Positions 55,795-64,000 of a stretch of DNA of 64,000 nt are shown piece after piece. The notes beneath the pieces were generated by a model. The model was given only the letters and a program-made list of their open reading frames with translations, did not search any database and was not told the DNA's origin. A program made the position numbers and the translations under genes. Position 1 is the stretch's first letter. The number at the start of each line of letters is the position of its first letter. Source of the stretch: Pedobacter aquatilis (GTDB lineage Bacteria; Bacteroidota; Bacteroidia; Sphingobacteriales; Sphingobacteriaceae); NCBI RefSeq assembly GCF_030409415.1, contig NZ_JAUFPW010000027.1, positions 1-64,000 of the forward strand. The letters are read 5' to 3'.

Positions 55795-55914
55795 AACTAC
55801 TCATTTTGATTAACGAAGATAATAATAAATAACTTAACGGTTTAACTTGTTTTTAGGTTTCACTAAACCCCTTAATTTCCGTAATTTCGTCCCTTTAAAA
55901 ATTTAAAACTTGCA

Positions 55915-58740
55915 ATGGATTACCAATTCAAAGAAATAGAGCAAAAGTGGCAGAAATTTTGGGCCGATAATCAAACGTTTAAAGCCGAAAGCAATTCTGA
56001 AAAACCAAAATATTATGTGTTAGATATGTTTCCTTATCCATCTGGAGCAGGTTTACACGTTGGTCACCCACTAGGTTACATTGCATCAGATATTTTTGCA
56101 AGATACAAACGCCTTAAAGGTTTTAACGTTTTGCACCCAATGGGTTACGATTCATTTGGACTACCGGCAGAACAATATGCTATTCAAACGGGTCAGCACC
56201 CTGCAATTACCACTGAAGCAAACATTGCAACTTATCGTCGCCAGTTAGACCAAATTGGTTTTTCTTTCGATTGGAGCAGGGAAGTTCGTACAAGTGAGCC
56301 ATCTTATTACAAATGGACGCAATGGATTTTTATGCAATTGTTCAATTCGTGGTATAATATTGAAACGGATAGGGCAGAAAATATCTCAACCTTAATAGAA
56401 AAATTTAACGCCTCAGGTACGGATGATGTTAAGGCTGTTTGCGATGAAGATGTGAAAGATTTCTTGCCAAGTGATTGGGCAACTTTTACCGAAGAAGAAA
56501 GACAAGTGGTGCTGTTAAAATACCGCATGACTTACCTAAGGGAAAGTACGGTAAACTGGTGCCCGGCTTTGGGAACAGTTTTAGCAAACGATGAGGTGAA
56601 AGATGGTTTTTCTGAACGTGGAGGTTTCCCGGTTGAGCAAAAGAAAATGATGCAGTGGAGCATGAGAATCACGGCATACTCGGATAGGCTTTTACAAGGT
56701 TTAGATACCATCGATTGGCCAGAACCAATTAAGGAAATGCAACGCAACTGGATTGGTAAAAGTGTTGGGGCTTCAGTTAAGTTTAAAGTTGAAAGTTTAA
56801 ATTTGAAAGATGGATCTTCGGACTCCGGACATCTGACCCCGGACTATATAGAAGTTTTCACAACCCGTGTTGATACTATTTTTGGTGTGTCATATTTGGT
56901 TTTAGCACCAGAACACGAATGGGTTGCAGAATTAACTACGCCAGAACAAAAGCAAGACGTGGAAAATTACATCGCTCAAACCAAAAAGAAATCTGAATTA
57001 GACCGCATGGCGGATACGAAAACTGTTTCAGGTGCTTTCACTGGTACTTATGTAATCAATCCGGTAAGTGGCGAACGTGTTCAATTGTGGATTGCCGATT
57101 ACGTGCTTGCAGGTTACGGAACTGGTGCGGTTATGGGTGTGCCAAGTGGCGACCAACGCGACTGGTTATTTGCAACGCATTTTAATTTGCCAATTATCCA
57201 GATTCTGGATGCACAACAAAATATAGATACACAAGCCGACCCAACAAAAGAAGGGAAATACATCAACTCAGGTTTTATTAACGGATTAACTTATAAAAAA
57301 GCCGTACCATTTTTAAATAACTGGTTAGAAGAACAAAAGGTTGGTAAAGCAAAAGTAAACTTCCGCCAGCGTGATGCGATTTTCGGTCGCCAGCGTTATT
57401 GGGGAGAACCAATTCCTGTTTATTTTAAAGATGGCTTGCCTTATTTATTGCAAGAGGAAGAATTGCCTTTAATCTTGCCAGAGATTGATAAATATTTACC
57501 AACTGAAACTGGTGAGCCACCTTTGGCAAGAGCCGAAAGCTGGATACCAAAAGACGGTGAACATTACGAGTTAAGCACCATGCCAGGTTGGGCTGGAAGT
57601 AGCTGGTACTGGTATCGTTATATGGATGCGAATAATAATGATGATTTCGCATCGAATGAGGCTGTTGAATACTGGAAAGATGTTGATTTATACATCGGCG
57701 GTTCTGAGCATGCAACTGGTCACTTACTGTATAGCCGTTTCTGGAACAAGTTTTTGAAAGATTTGGGTTACACCAAAGAAGAAGAACCTTTCAAAAAATT
57801 GATTAATCAAGGGATGATACAAGGTAGAAGTAACTTTGTTTATCGCATTAACGATGAAAATGGAAAACCTACAAACACTTATGTTTCAGCCGGATTAAGA
57901 AAAGAATATAAAACTTCTGCACTGCATGTTGATGTAAATATTGTAGAGAACGATATACTTGATATAAACAAATTTAAAGCCTGGAGAGAAGAATATGCTA
58001 ATGCGGAATTCATTCTTGAAGGTGGAAAATACATCTGCGGAGTAGAAGTTGAGAAGATGTCGAAATCGAAATTCAACGTGGTGAATCCCGATGATTTGAT
58101 CGAGCGTTACGGAGCAGATACTTTGCGTATGTACGAAATGTTTTTAGGTCCGTTGGAGCAAAGTAAACCTTGGAATACCAACGGTATTGAAGGCGTATTT
58201 AAGTTCTTGCGTAAATTCTGGAGATTATTCCACAACGAGGCTTGGGAATTTACAGTGATGGATGCTGAGCCAACCAAAGCGGAGTTGAAATCTCTACATA
58301 AAATCATTAAAAAAGTACAGGATGATATTGAGCGTTTTTCATTCAACACATCTGTATCAAGCTTTATGATTGCCGTAAATGAATTAACAGATTTGAAGTG
58401 CAACAAACGTTCCATTCTTCAAGATATGGTGGTGATTTTATCTCCTTACGCACCACACATTTGCGAAGAACTTTGGGTTCAATTAGGTAATGAAGCTGGA
58501 GCTTTATCTTATGCGGCGTTCCCAACTTTTAATCCTGAGCATTTAGTAGAAGATGAATTTGCTTACCCGGTTTCTATCAATGGAAAAATGAAAATGAATT
58601 TGAATTTAAGTTTAACCTTGGCGCAACCAGAAGTGGAAGCAATTTTATTCGCAAATGAGCAATTCCAGAAATTTTTAGATGGTAAAGCGCCAAAGAAAAT
58701 CATTTTCGTAAAAGGAAAAATTATTAATGTAGTGGTCTAA
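55915..58740 (+). CDS. leuS: LeuRS, leucyl-tRNA synthetase
   Basis: A 941-residue class I synthetase. The HIGH box is HVGH (48-51) and the KMSKS box is at 714-718, followed by FNVVNPDD. The editing domain is present with FTTRVDTIFG (usually TTRPDT). Just before it, residues about 290-312 (KVESLNLKDGSSDSGHL, TPDY) are encoded by 7-bp repeats and look like an added surface loop. A second insertion near 140-200 is usual in related bacteria. A terminator follows. The gene is essential, so the repeat insertion must be tolerated. Confidence 0.95.
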   Translation: MDYQFKEIEQKWQKFWADNQTFKAESNSEKPKYYVLDMFPYPSGAGLHVGHPLGYIASDIFARYKRLKGFNVLHPMGYDSFGLPAEQYAIQTGQHPAITTEANIATYRRQLDQIGFSFDWSREVRTSEPSYYKWTQWIFMQLFNSWYNIETDRAENISTLIEKFNASGTDDVKAVCDEDVKDFLPSDWATFTEEERQVVLLKYRMTYLRESTVNWCPALGTVLANDEVKDGFSERGGFPVEQKKMMQWSMRITAYSDRLLQGLDTIDWPEPIKEMQRNWIGKSVGASVKFKVESLNLKDGSSDSGHLTPDYIEVFTTRVDTIFGVSYLVLAPEHEWVAELTTPEQKQDVENYIAQTKKKSELDRMADTKTVSGAFTGTYVINPVSGERVQLWIADYVLAGYGTGAVMGVPSGDQRDWLFATHFNLPIIQILDAQQNIDTQADPTKEGKYINSGFINGLTYKKAVPFLNNWLEEQKVGKAKVNFRQRDAIFGRQRYWGEPIPVYFKDGLPYLLQEEELPLILPEIDKYLPTETGEPPLARAESWIPKDGEHYELSTMPGWAGSSWYWYRYMDANNNDDFASNEAVEYWKDVDLYIGGSEHATGHLLYSRFWNKFLKDLGYTKEEEPFKKLINQGMIQGRSNFVYRINDENGKPTNTYVSAGLRKEYKTSALHVDVNIVENDILDINKFKAWREEYANAEFILEGGKYICGVEVEKMSKSKFNVVNPDDLIERYGADTLRMYEMFLGPLEQSKPWNTNGIEGVFKFLRKFWRLFHNEAWEFTVMDAEPTKAELKSLHKIIKKVQDDIERFSFNTSVSSFMIAVNELTDLKCNKRSILQDMVVILSPYAPHICEELWVQLGNEAGALSYAAFPTFNPEHLVEDEFAYPVSINGKMKMNLNLSLTLAQPEVEAILFANEQFQKFLDGKAPKKIIFVKGKIINVVV
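56783..56850. repeat. heptad repeats inside leuS
   Basis: Units TTTAAAG-TTGAAAG-TTTAAAT-TTGAAAG, then TTCGGAC-TCCGGAC-ATCTGAC-CCCGGAC, at 7-bp steps. The same words occur in intergenic tracts near 36440 and 46520. Confidence 0.8.
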
Positions 58741-58790
58741 GGTCGAAGGCGTAAGGTTTAGGGTATAGGTTTTCATACCCATTGCCTAAT
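58741..58790. repeat. heptad tract after leuS (left arm)
   Basis: GGTCGAA-GGCGTAA-GGTTTAG-GGTATAG at 7-bp steps begins immediately at the leuS stop. An opposite-sense tract lies at 58975-59022. Confidence 0.6.
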
Positions 58791-58796
58791 AAACGA

Positions 58797-58834
58797 CAAA
58801 AACCCTGAGTTGATAATATCAATTCAGGGTTTTC
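58797..58834. terminator. terminator between leuS and the DEAD-box helicase
   Basis: AAAACCCTGA-G-TTGAT paired with ATCAA-T-TCAGGGTTTT, a long A/T-flanked hairpin able to work in both directions. Confidence 0.75.
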
Positions 58835-58974
58835 TGTGCGCTAGTAATGACGACCGTTCGTGTAGAGTTTATTAAAGCGTTTCTCAAATCCATTGCCGTC
58901 CGGCTTCAGCCAACTGATAACAAATGAAAACTCGAGCTATATTTACTCGGGTTCATATAATTTTTTGAGCGTGG

Positions 58975-59022
58975 GTTTTCAAACCCTAAGCCCTCAACCT
59001 TTTAACCTTCAACCTTTACGAG
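58975..59022. repeat. heptad tract before the helicase stop (right arm)
   Basis: CAAACCC-TAAGCCC-TCAACCT-TTTAACC-TTCAACC at 7-bp steps, opposite in sense to the tract at 58741. Confidence 0.6.
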
Positions 59023-60314
59023 GCTTTTCTTCTATTACCACCGAAGCGCCTGTTATTGCTTGCGTTACGAGGTTTACCGCTCATGTTTCCATCGCCACCA
59101 CCTTTTTTACCTCCACCACCTTTTGATTGTGCTTGAGGTTTACGTTTAACCTGATTTTTAGCCAGCATACTTTCCCAGGTTAACGGGTAAGGATGATTAT
59201 CGACAACAGGCAAAGTAATTTTAATCAATTTCTGAATATCTAATAAATATTCATTTTCTTCCGCATCGCAGAAAGAAATAGCAATACCATTTGCACCAGC
59301 ACGGCCCGTACGACCGATCCTGTGTACATAAGATTCAGGAATATTCGGCAACTCAAAGTTAAATACGTGAGATAATTGGTCGATATCTATACCGCGGGCA
59401 GCAATATCTGTAGCCACTAAAACACGAATTTTTCGGTCTTTAAAATCTGTTAAAGCTCTCTGACGAGCATTTTGTGACTTATTTCCGTGAATAGCAGCTG
59501 CTTTAATTCCGGCGTGTGCTAAATCTTTTACGATTCTATCTGCACCATGTTTTGTACGCGTAAAAACTAAAGCTGTTTGAATGTCTTTATCTTCCAAAAG
59601 ATGAATTAATAACTTCTTTTTATCAGGTTTATCAACAAAATAAACCGATTGAACAATGGTTTCAGCAGTTGAAGAAATTGGCGTAACTTCTACTTTGGTT
59701 GGATTAGATAAAATTGTATTCGCTAATTTTTGAATTTCATCAGGCATGGTTGCCGAGAAAAATAAAGTTTGGCGTTTGGCTGGTAATTTGGCCACAACTC
59801 TTTTTACATCGTGGATAAAACCCATATCCAACATTCTGTCTGCTTCATCTAGAACGAAAAGTTCTATAGTATTTAAGCTGATAAAACCCTGGTTCATTAA
59901 ATCTAACAAACGACCTGGGGTAGCCACTAAAATATCTACACCTTTGCGTAAAGCTTCAACTTGCGAGTGCTGATTTACGCCACCGAAAATTACCAATCTA
60001 CGCAAGTTTAAATTGCTTCCGTAAGCTTTAAAACTTTCTTCAATTTGAATGGCAAGCTCGCGTGTTGGCGTCAATACTAAAGCCTTTATATTTTTATTTG
60101 CTTTAGTATTGATGTGTTTTTCGTGTAGTAATTGCAACATTGGTATGGCGAAAGCAGCAGTTTTACCTGTACCTGTTTGTGCGCAACCTAATAAATCTTT
60201 GCCTTTTAAAATTGTTGGGATGGATTGCTCCTGTATAGGTGTTGGTTGTGTATAACCTTCTTTCTCAAGGGCCTTTAAAATTGGCTCAATGAGGTTTAAT
60301 TCTTTGAATAACAT
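59016..60314 (-). CDS. DEAD-box RNA helicase (RhlE-type)
   Basis: A 432-residue ATP-dependent RNA helicase. The motifs run in order: Q motif (PTPIQEQSIP), AQTGTGKTAAF, PTRELAIQI, DEADRMLDMGF, SATMP, ARGIDIDQ and HRIGRTGRAG. The C-terminus is basic and glycine-rich (GGGGKKGGGDGN), a typical RNA-binding tail. Such helicases help ribosome assembly and mRNA decay, often in the cold. Its stop codon lies at the edge of a heptad-repeat tract. Confidence 0.93.
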   Translation of the reverse strand: MLFKELNLIEPILKALEKEGYTQPTPIQEQSIPTILKGKDLLGCAQTGTGKTAAFAIPMLQLLHEKHINTKANKNIKALVLTPTRELAIQIEESFKAYGSNLNLRRLVIFGGVNQHSQVEALRKGVDILVATPGRLLDLMNQGFISLNTIELFVLDEADRMLDMGFIHDVKRVVAKLPAKRQTLFFSATMPDEIQKLANTILSNPTKVEVTPISSTAETIVQSVYFVDKPDKKKLLIHLLEDKDIQTALVFTRTKHGADRIVKDLAHAGIKAAAIHGNKSQNARQRALTDFKDRKIRVLVATDIAARGIDIDQLSHVFNFELPNIPESYVHRIGRTGRAGANGIAISFCDAEENEYLLDIQKLIKITLPVVDNHPYPLTWESMLAKNQVKRKPQAQSKGGGGKKGGGDGNMSGKPRNASNNRRFGGNRRKAS

Positions 60315-60439
60315 GTATGTTTTTTTGTAATGTTTATTGAAGAAGCTAGAACAATCATTTGTTGAAGGACTAACTTGCGGAGAGAATATGCCATTCAGAA
60401 TGGCAAGCCCTTATTCCTGCTTCGGCGGCAAAGGTACGT

Positions 60440-60535
60440 AAATTAAAATGATTGAAGGAGTGAATTTTAAATGAATGAATTTGTGTTGGTTATTCTATCA
60501 CTCAATCATCCTATCATTCAACTATTTCTCTTCCT
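60440..60535. repeat. 7-bp-period tract between helicase and symporter genes
   Basis: ATCACTC-AATCATC-CTATCAT-TCAACTA near 60497-60524, with a looser opposite-sense tract (ATGATTG, ATGAATG) to its left. Confidence 0.5.
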
Positions 60536-61856
60536 TAAACCTGCTAAAGCAAATCAATGCAATAAGGCAAAGCCCAAAACCAACAATACCATTTAAGCGC
60601 AAGCCAAAATCATTTCCCGGGTCTTTACCGTAAATGGTTAACATGGCAAAAATGGCAATGCCTAAAGTTTGCCCAAGTTTTACGAATAAATACTTAACCG
60701 CGAAAAACATACCTTCATGGTTTTCGCCAGTTTCAACCGTATCTTTTTGTGCAATATCCGCTAATATGGCGTTAGGTAAAATACCCAGTGCAGCCAAAGG
60801 GAAGGAGGCTGATAAAACCAGAATGTAAAGTTGAGTGCTTGGTAACAAAGGTAATTTGCCTAAAAAGAAAATGGTAACAAAGATTAAGCACAAAACTACA
60901 AAGGCGGAGAGTACAAATGGTTTTTTACCAATTTTAGCAGAACCAAAATTTACAATTGGGTAAAAGAATAGAGAAGCCAAAACCATAACGCCCATAAACT
61001 TTCCGCCCTGCGATTCATCTAAACCCAAAAGTACGGTACAGAAAAATAATAAACCACTCGAAATAATACTCAACGCCGTGTAAAAGGCAAAATCTGATAC
61101 CAAATAATATTTAAAATTACTGTTTTTAAAAGTATTTTTAATCGCTGATAAAAGTGGAACATGACTTGGTTTAGCCACTGAAAAATCTTTTTCCTTGATA
61201 TAAAAAATAGGTAGCAACATCACTAATCCTGATAAAATACATAAAGCCCAGATGGCAATCTGAACAGCCTCACTACGGTTAGCCACAACAAAGTTCATTT
61301 GAACCAAATCGGCAAAATTATTGGTACAGGCAGATAGAATAATACCGATTACAAAACCAACTTGCTGATAGCTTGATAATTTCACCTTTTGCCTCGGCGT
61401 ATTGGTTACCTCTGCCAGCAAAGCGTTGTATGGAATAATGTAGGTAGTAACCGATATGAAAAACAGACAAAGTGTTATTGTTAACCACCAAGCATTATGC
61501 AAACTTTCTACCTTTTGTAAAGGATAAAAAACCAGTCCGCAGAAAATCATTGATGGAATAATTGCCCATTTCATAAAAGGAATTCGGCGGCCACTAGGGT
61601 TGGTGCTCTCATCACTTTTCGAAGCAATGAAAGGATCAAAAACGGCATCAACCAACCTGCCCGATGCCGCAATGATTGATAAAATATTAAACAAACCTAA
61701 AAAAACAAGCTGAGGTACAAGCGGTGGTAAACCTGCATTACTTGGCGGCAAGTAGAAATACGGCAGCATCACAATGATAATATTCGTCATTGTGCTCCAG
61801 CCAATCATTCCGGCAGCATAAGCAATTTCCTGTTTTAAAGAGAGCGTTTTATTCAT
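60522..61856 (-). CDS. GPH-family sugar:cation symporter (MelB-like)
   Basis: A 444-residue 12-helix transporter of the glycoside-pentoside-hexuronide family. The N-terminus EIAYAAGMIGWS and the loop DPFIASKSDESTNPSGRRIPFM are the family hallmarks, with the cation-binding aspartate in RLVDAVFDPF. It imports a sugar or glycoside with Na+ or H+. No glycosidase or regulator gene is adjacent, so the substrate cannot be guessed. Confidence 0.88.
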   Translation of the reverse strand: MNKTLSLKQEIAYAAGMIGWSTMTNIIIVMLPYFYLPPSNAGLPPLVPQLVFLGLFNILSIIAASGRLVDAVFDPFIASKSDESTNPSGRRIPFMKWAIIPSMIFCGLVFYPLQKVESLHNAWWLTITLCLFFISVTTYIIPYNALLAEVTNTPRQKVKLSSYQQVGFVIGIILSACTNNFADLVQMNFVVANRSEAVQIAIWALCILSGLVMLLPIFYIKEKDFSVAKPSHVPLLSAIKNTFKNSNFKYYLVSDFAFYTALSIISSGLLFFCTVLLGLDESQGGKFMGVMVLASLFFYPIVNFGSAKIGKKPFVLSAFVVLCLIFVTIFFLGKLPLLPSTQLYILVLSASFPLAALGILPNAILADIAQKDTVETGENHEGMFFAVKYLFVKLGQTLGIAIFAMLTIYGKDPGNDFGLRLNGIVGFGLCLIALICFSRFKEEK

Positions 61857-62218
61857 TAAATTAAAGCTAAACCTTTTATTCTTTTGTAAAGCATTTTCTG
61901 TAATATTTGGTTAATTCAGCCCTGCTTTCCGTTTTATCCCAATGATGTTTTTGTGCCGAATTTGCGACAGAAAAACGGGATGTTCACTTCAATCAGGTTT
62001 ATTTTACGCAGGTTAACCTTACTATTATACAGCAAAGTGCCTAAGGCAAATTTACATTAATCAAAGCAATAAATTATCCACCTAAACCCGACAGAAACGA
62101 AAATACTTTTTGAAGCATAAATCTTGAATATGCTGACAGAAGTTTTTTCAAAAAGATTGCAGTATATGGCGGGATTATCGATACCGATGAGCACAGCAAT
62201 TGCTTTTCTAATTTTATA
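61857..62218. other. 362-bp spacer with a possible dispersed element
   Basis: No gene. CCCGACAGAAACGAA (from 62087) and TGGCGGGATTATCGATACCGATGAG (from 62167, split here only for position) recall the ends of the nested palindromic element at 45163-45326. It may be a diverged single copy. Confidence 0.35.
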
Positions 62219-63556
62219 TTATTTCTTTTTAAACAATTTGCCAATAAAATAAATGGCTAAAAACCCGATAAAAATATACAAACCATTTAAGGCTGCATAT
62301 GGGTCATCAGCATAAATACTAAAGGCTACAAAAGTATAAGCCGCAATAAAAATAAGTGGCAATATTGGATATAATGGAACCGTATAAATTGTTTTTTTAT
62401 CTAAATGTGCGGTTCGTTTTCTGAGTATAAAAATTGTTGCCGCAGAACTGGCCATGCTAATGCTCTCCAGAAAAATGGTGTAATTTAAAATCTTGTCGAA
62501 AGTTTTGGCGAAAAAGATAATGACAACAGCAACCAGTGCAAAAACTGTTAAGCTCACACTGATTACCTCGGTTTTTTTATTCATCCTGCTAAATACCTTT
62601 GGTAAAGCGCCTTCTTCGCCCATGGCAAACATTGCCCGTGGGTTACTTAATAAATTCACGTTTACATAGCCCATAACCGATACAAAAATGATAACCGAGA
62701 ACATTTTAAAACCTGATGGTCCGAATATTTTGGAGGCAAGAATTGCAGCAATACTTTCAGCAGTTTTTAATTCTTCGAAACCGATTACCTTAACATAAAC
62801 ATAATTCAGTAGTACGTATAGGGTTACAATAATGCTTAGGCCAATAATAATCGAGCGTGGAATAACTTTTTTAGCTTCGGTAACTTCGCCACCAAAATTG
62901 ATGGTTTGTGCATAACCTGCATAAGAAAATGATACAGCAATTAAGCACAAGCCTAAGGCTTTTCCATAATCAGCCCAGTTGGGTACAGTGTTATTTTGCG
63001 TTTTAAAAACCGGACTTATGCTTTGGGTATCTCCAGTAAAAAATATTGCACAGATAAGGGTTAAAATTAAACCGATTTTAATAATGGTAAGTACATTTTG
63101 AGTTTTAGCACTCGCTTTTAAGCCCAAAAGATTAATCAGATAGAAAACTAAAATGGTGGTTATGGCAATCACCACTCTGTAGGTTTCGTTCTGCATGTTA
63201 AGCGGTAAAATAATTTTACTTAAATACTCCGCACCGATAATAGAAATCGCAGCAACCGATGCCGCACTTGAAATTAAAACAATGCAATTAATCGCAAATG
63301 CAATTGAAGGATGGTAAGCTTTAGAGAAAATTTTATAATAACCACCAGTTACCGGATATCGCGACCCGATTTCGGCATAAGTTAATGCGCCACAAAATGC
63401 TACAAAGCCACCAATAAACCATGCAAGGTAAAATAATTCGGGTATTTGAGCTTTGGCAGCCACATTTACCGGTGTACGAAAAATACCCATCCCAATTACT
63501 AAACTCACCACAATCATGGATAAATCGAATAGCGAAAGTTGTTTCTTTTGTTGCAT
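62219..63556 (-). CDS. APC-family amino-acid permease
   Basis: A 445-residue 12-helix permease. The family pattern shows in LSMIVVSLVIGMGIFRTP, a GGYYKIFSKAYHP loop after helix 2, and FGGEVTEAKKVIPRS. I start at the ATG at 63556, because the upstream in-frame extension to 63703 is unlike the family and contains heptad-repeat sequence. The substrate is probably an amino acid or polyamine; which one is not visible. Confidence 0.88.
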   Translation of the reverse strand: MQQKKQLSLFDLSMIVVSLVIGMGIFRTPVNVAAKAQIPELFYLAWFIGGFVAFCGALTYAEIGSRYPVTGGYYKIFSKAYHPSIAFAINCIVLISSAASVAAISIIGAEYLSKIILPLNMQNETYRVVIAITTILVFYLINLLGLKASAKTQNVLTIIKIGLILTLICAIFFTGDTQSISPVFKTQNNTVPNWADYGKALGLCLIAVSFSYAGYAQTINFGGEVTEAKKVIPRSIIIGLSIIVTLYVLLNYVYVKVIGFEELKTAESIAAILASKIFGPSGFKMFSVIIFVSVMGYVNVNLLSNPRAMFAMGEEGALPKVFSRMNKKTEVISVSLTVFALVAVVIIFFAKTFDKILNYTIFLESISMASSAATIFILRKRTAHLDKKTIYTVPLYPILPLIFIAAYTFVAFSIYADDPYAALNGLYIFIGFLAIYFIGKLFKKK

Positions 63557-64000
63557 TAAAAAGGAAAATAAATATGGGTTGAAGATAGGGAAAATGTTTC
63601 TATGGAAGATGTGTGGAAGAAATGGAAAATGAATGATGAAGTAGTAAGACTTATTTGGGTGGTATGTTAAATCTTCAGGACTATACGATTTGCTGGCTTC
63701 CATTTAAAATATTACAGGTTTTTGCCAAGTACGACCGTCAATCCCAAGTGCTGGGTAAATCAAAAAAACAGGTGCACAAAAGAACAAATGGCAGATACAA
63801 ACCTAAAACGCAGTGGTTTTGCGGAGATATACTTCTAAGCTTCATATAGCAGCCACTAGCAAAACTAAGTGCCACTGTTTTTTTGTGTGCGTGAGGTATG
63901 TGTGAAAGCACATTGCTGGATTGACAAGCATTTTTGCATACTTTTGATGCCTCAAAAGTTTGATGCCCCGCGGCACAGAGCGAAAGATAAAATCAATTAT
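63557..64000. other. 444-bp end region without a recognisable gene
   Basis: Holds a purine-rich tract with partial 7-bp period (TATGGAAG, AAAATGA-ATGATGA-AGTAGTA, about 63600-63645), then ordinary spacer sequence to the window edge. A 64-codon plus-strand frame at 63655 has no family resemblance and I do not call it. Confidence 0.4.

Noticed and set aside
63655..63849. 64-codon plus-strand frame near the window end
   Set aside because: No recognisable domain, no start signal, overlaps the upstream region of the permease gene.

Overview
The window looks like a chromosome segment of a Bacteroidota bacterium, most likely a Sphingobacteriaceae/Pedobacter-type organism. The support is gene content (DUF3098 beside ftsX, YitT, a bifunctional RibBA, a TamB-like giant protein, an ECF sigma factor with a small downstream gene), TAnnTTTG-type promoter motifs ahead of several genes, weak Shine-Dalgarno signals, and several TTG/GTG starts. 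The genus is inferred; no rRNA is present.

Positions 1 to about 27,100 form an accessory 'defence island'. Left to right it holds: a sacsin/GHKL-type ATPase paired with an AlbA_2 (Schlafen-type) protein whose C-terminus carries an R-x4-H HEPN-like motif; a zinc-finger protein of unknown role; an unknown protein with a faint Ntn-hydrolase look; an Mrr-type nuclease fused to an ImmA/IrrE metallopeptidase; a RloA/RloB (ATPase + TOPRIM) pair; two gene relics (a contractile-injection/phage tail-tube fragment and a frameshifted recombinase C-terminus); and a leftward cluster sbcD, sbcC, Cap4-like nuclease, ABC-3C middle component, SMC/Rad50-like ATPase, PLD-helicase. The middle three genes of that cluster resemble Lamassu/ABC three-component systems. 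An intact large serine recombinase and a small ORF close the island next to the 3' end of a tRNA-Met(CAU) gene. The left end of the island lies outside the window.

From about 27,190 to 64,000 the content is housekeeping: START-like protein, LptF/G-type permease, ribBA, tamB-like, tsaD, recA, nth, an MFS exporter, an ECF sigma factor, uvrA, a LysE-type exporter, a CPA2 antiporter, then a leftward run ftsX, DUF3098, (toxin-antitoxin pair), uppP, truB, yitT, ribF, followed by leuS, a DEAD-box helicase, a GPH symporter and an APC permease. A VapBC-like pair sits inside the ftsX-to-ribF run, and its toxin has lost one base. A RelBE-like pair, whose 56-residue antitoxin is easily missed, lies upstream of leuS.

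The most unusual pattern in the core half is a family of degenerate repeats with a 7-bp period, found in at least seven intergenic regions and, in frame, inside ribF and leuS; I see none in the defence island. Other points of interest are a probable ATT start for the tamB-like gene facing a TTG-started tsaD, and a terminator hairpin that covers the start codon of the gene after ribF.
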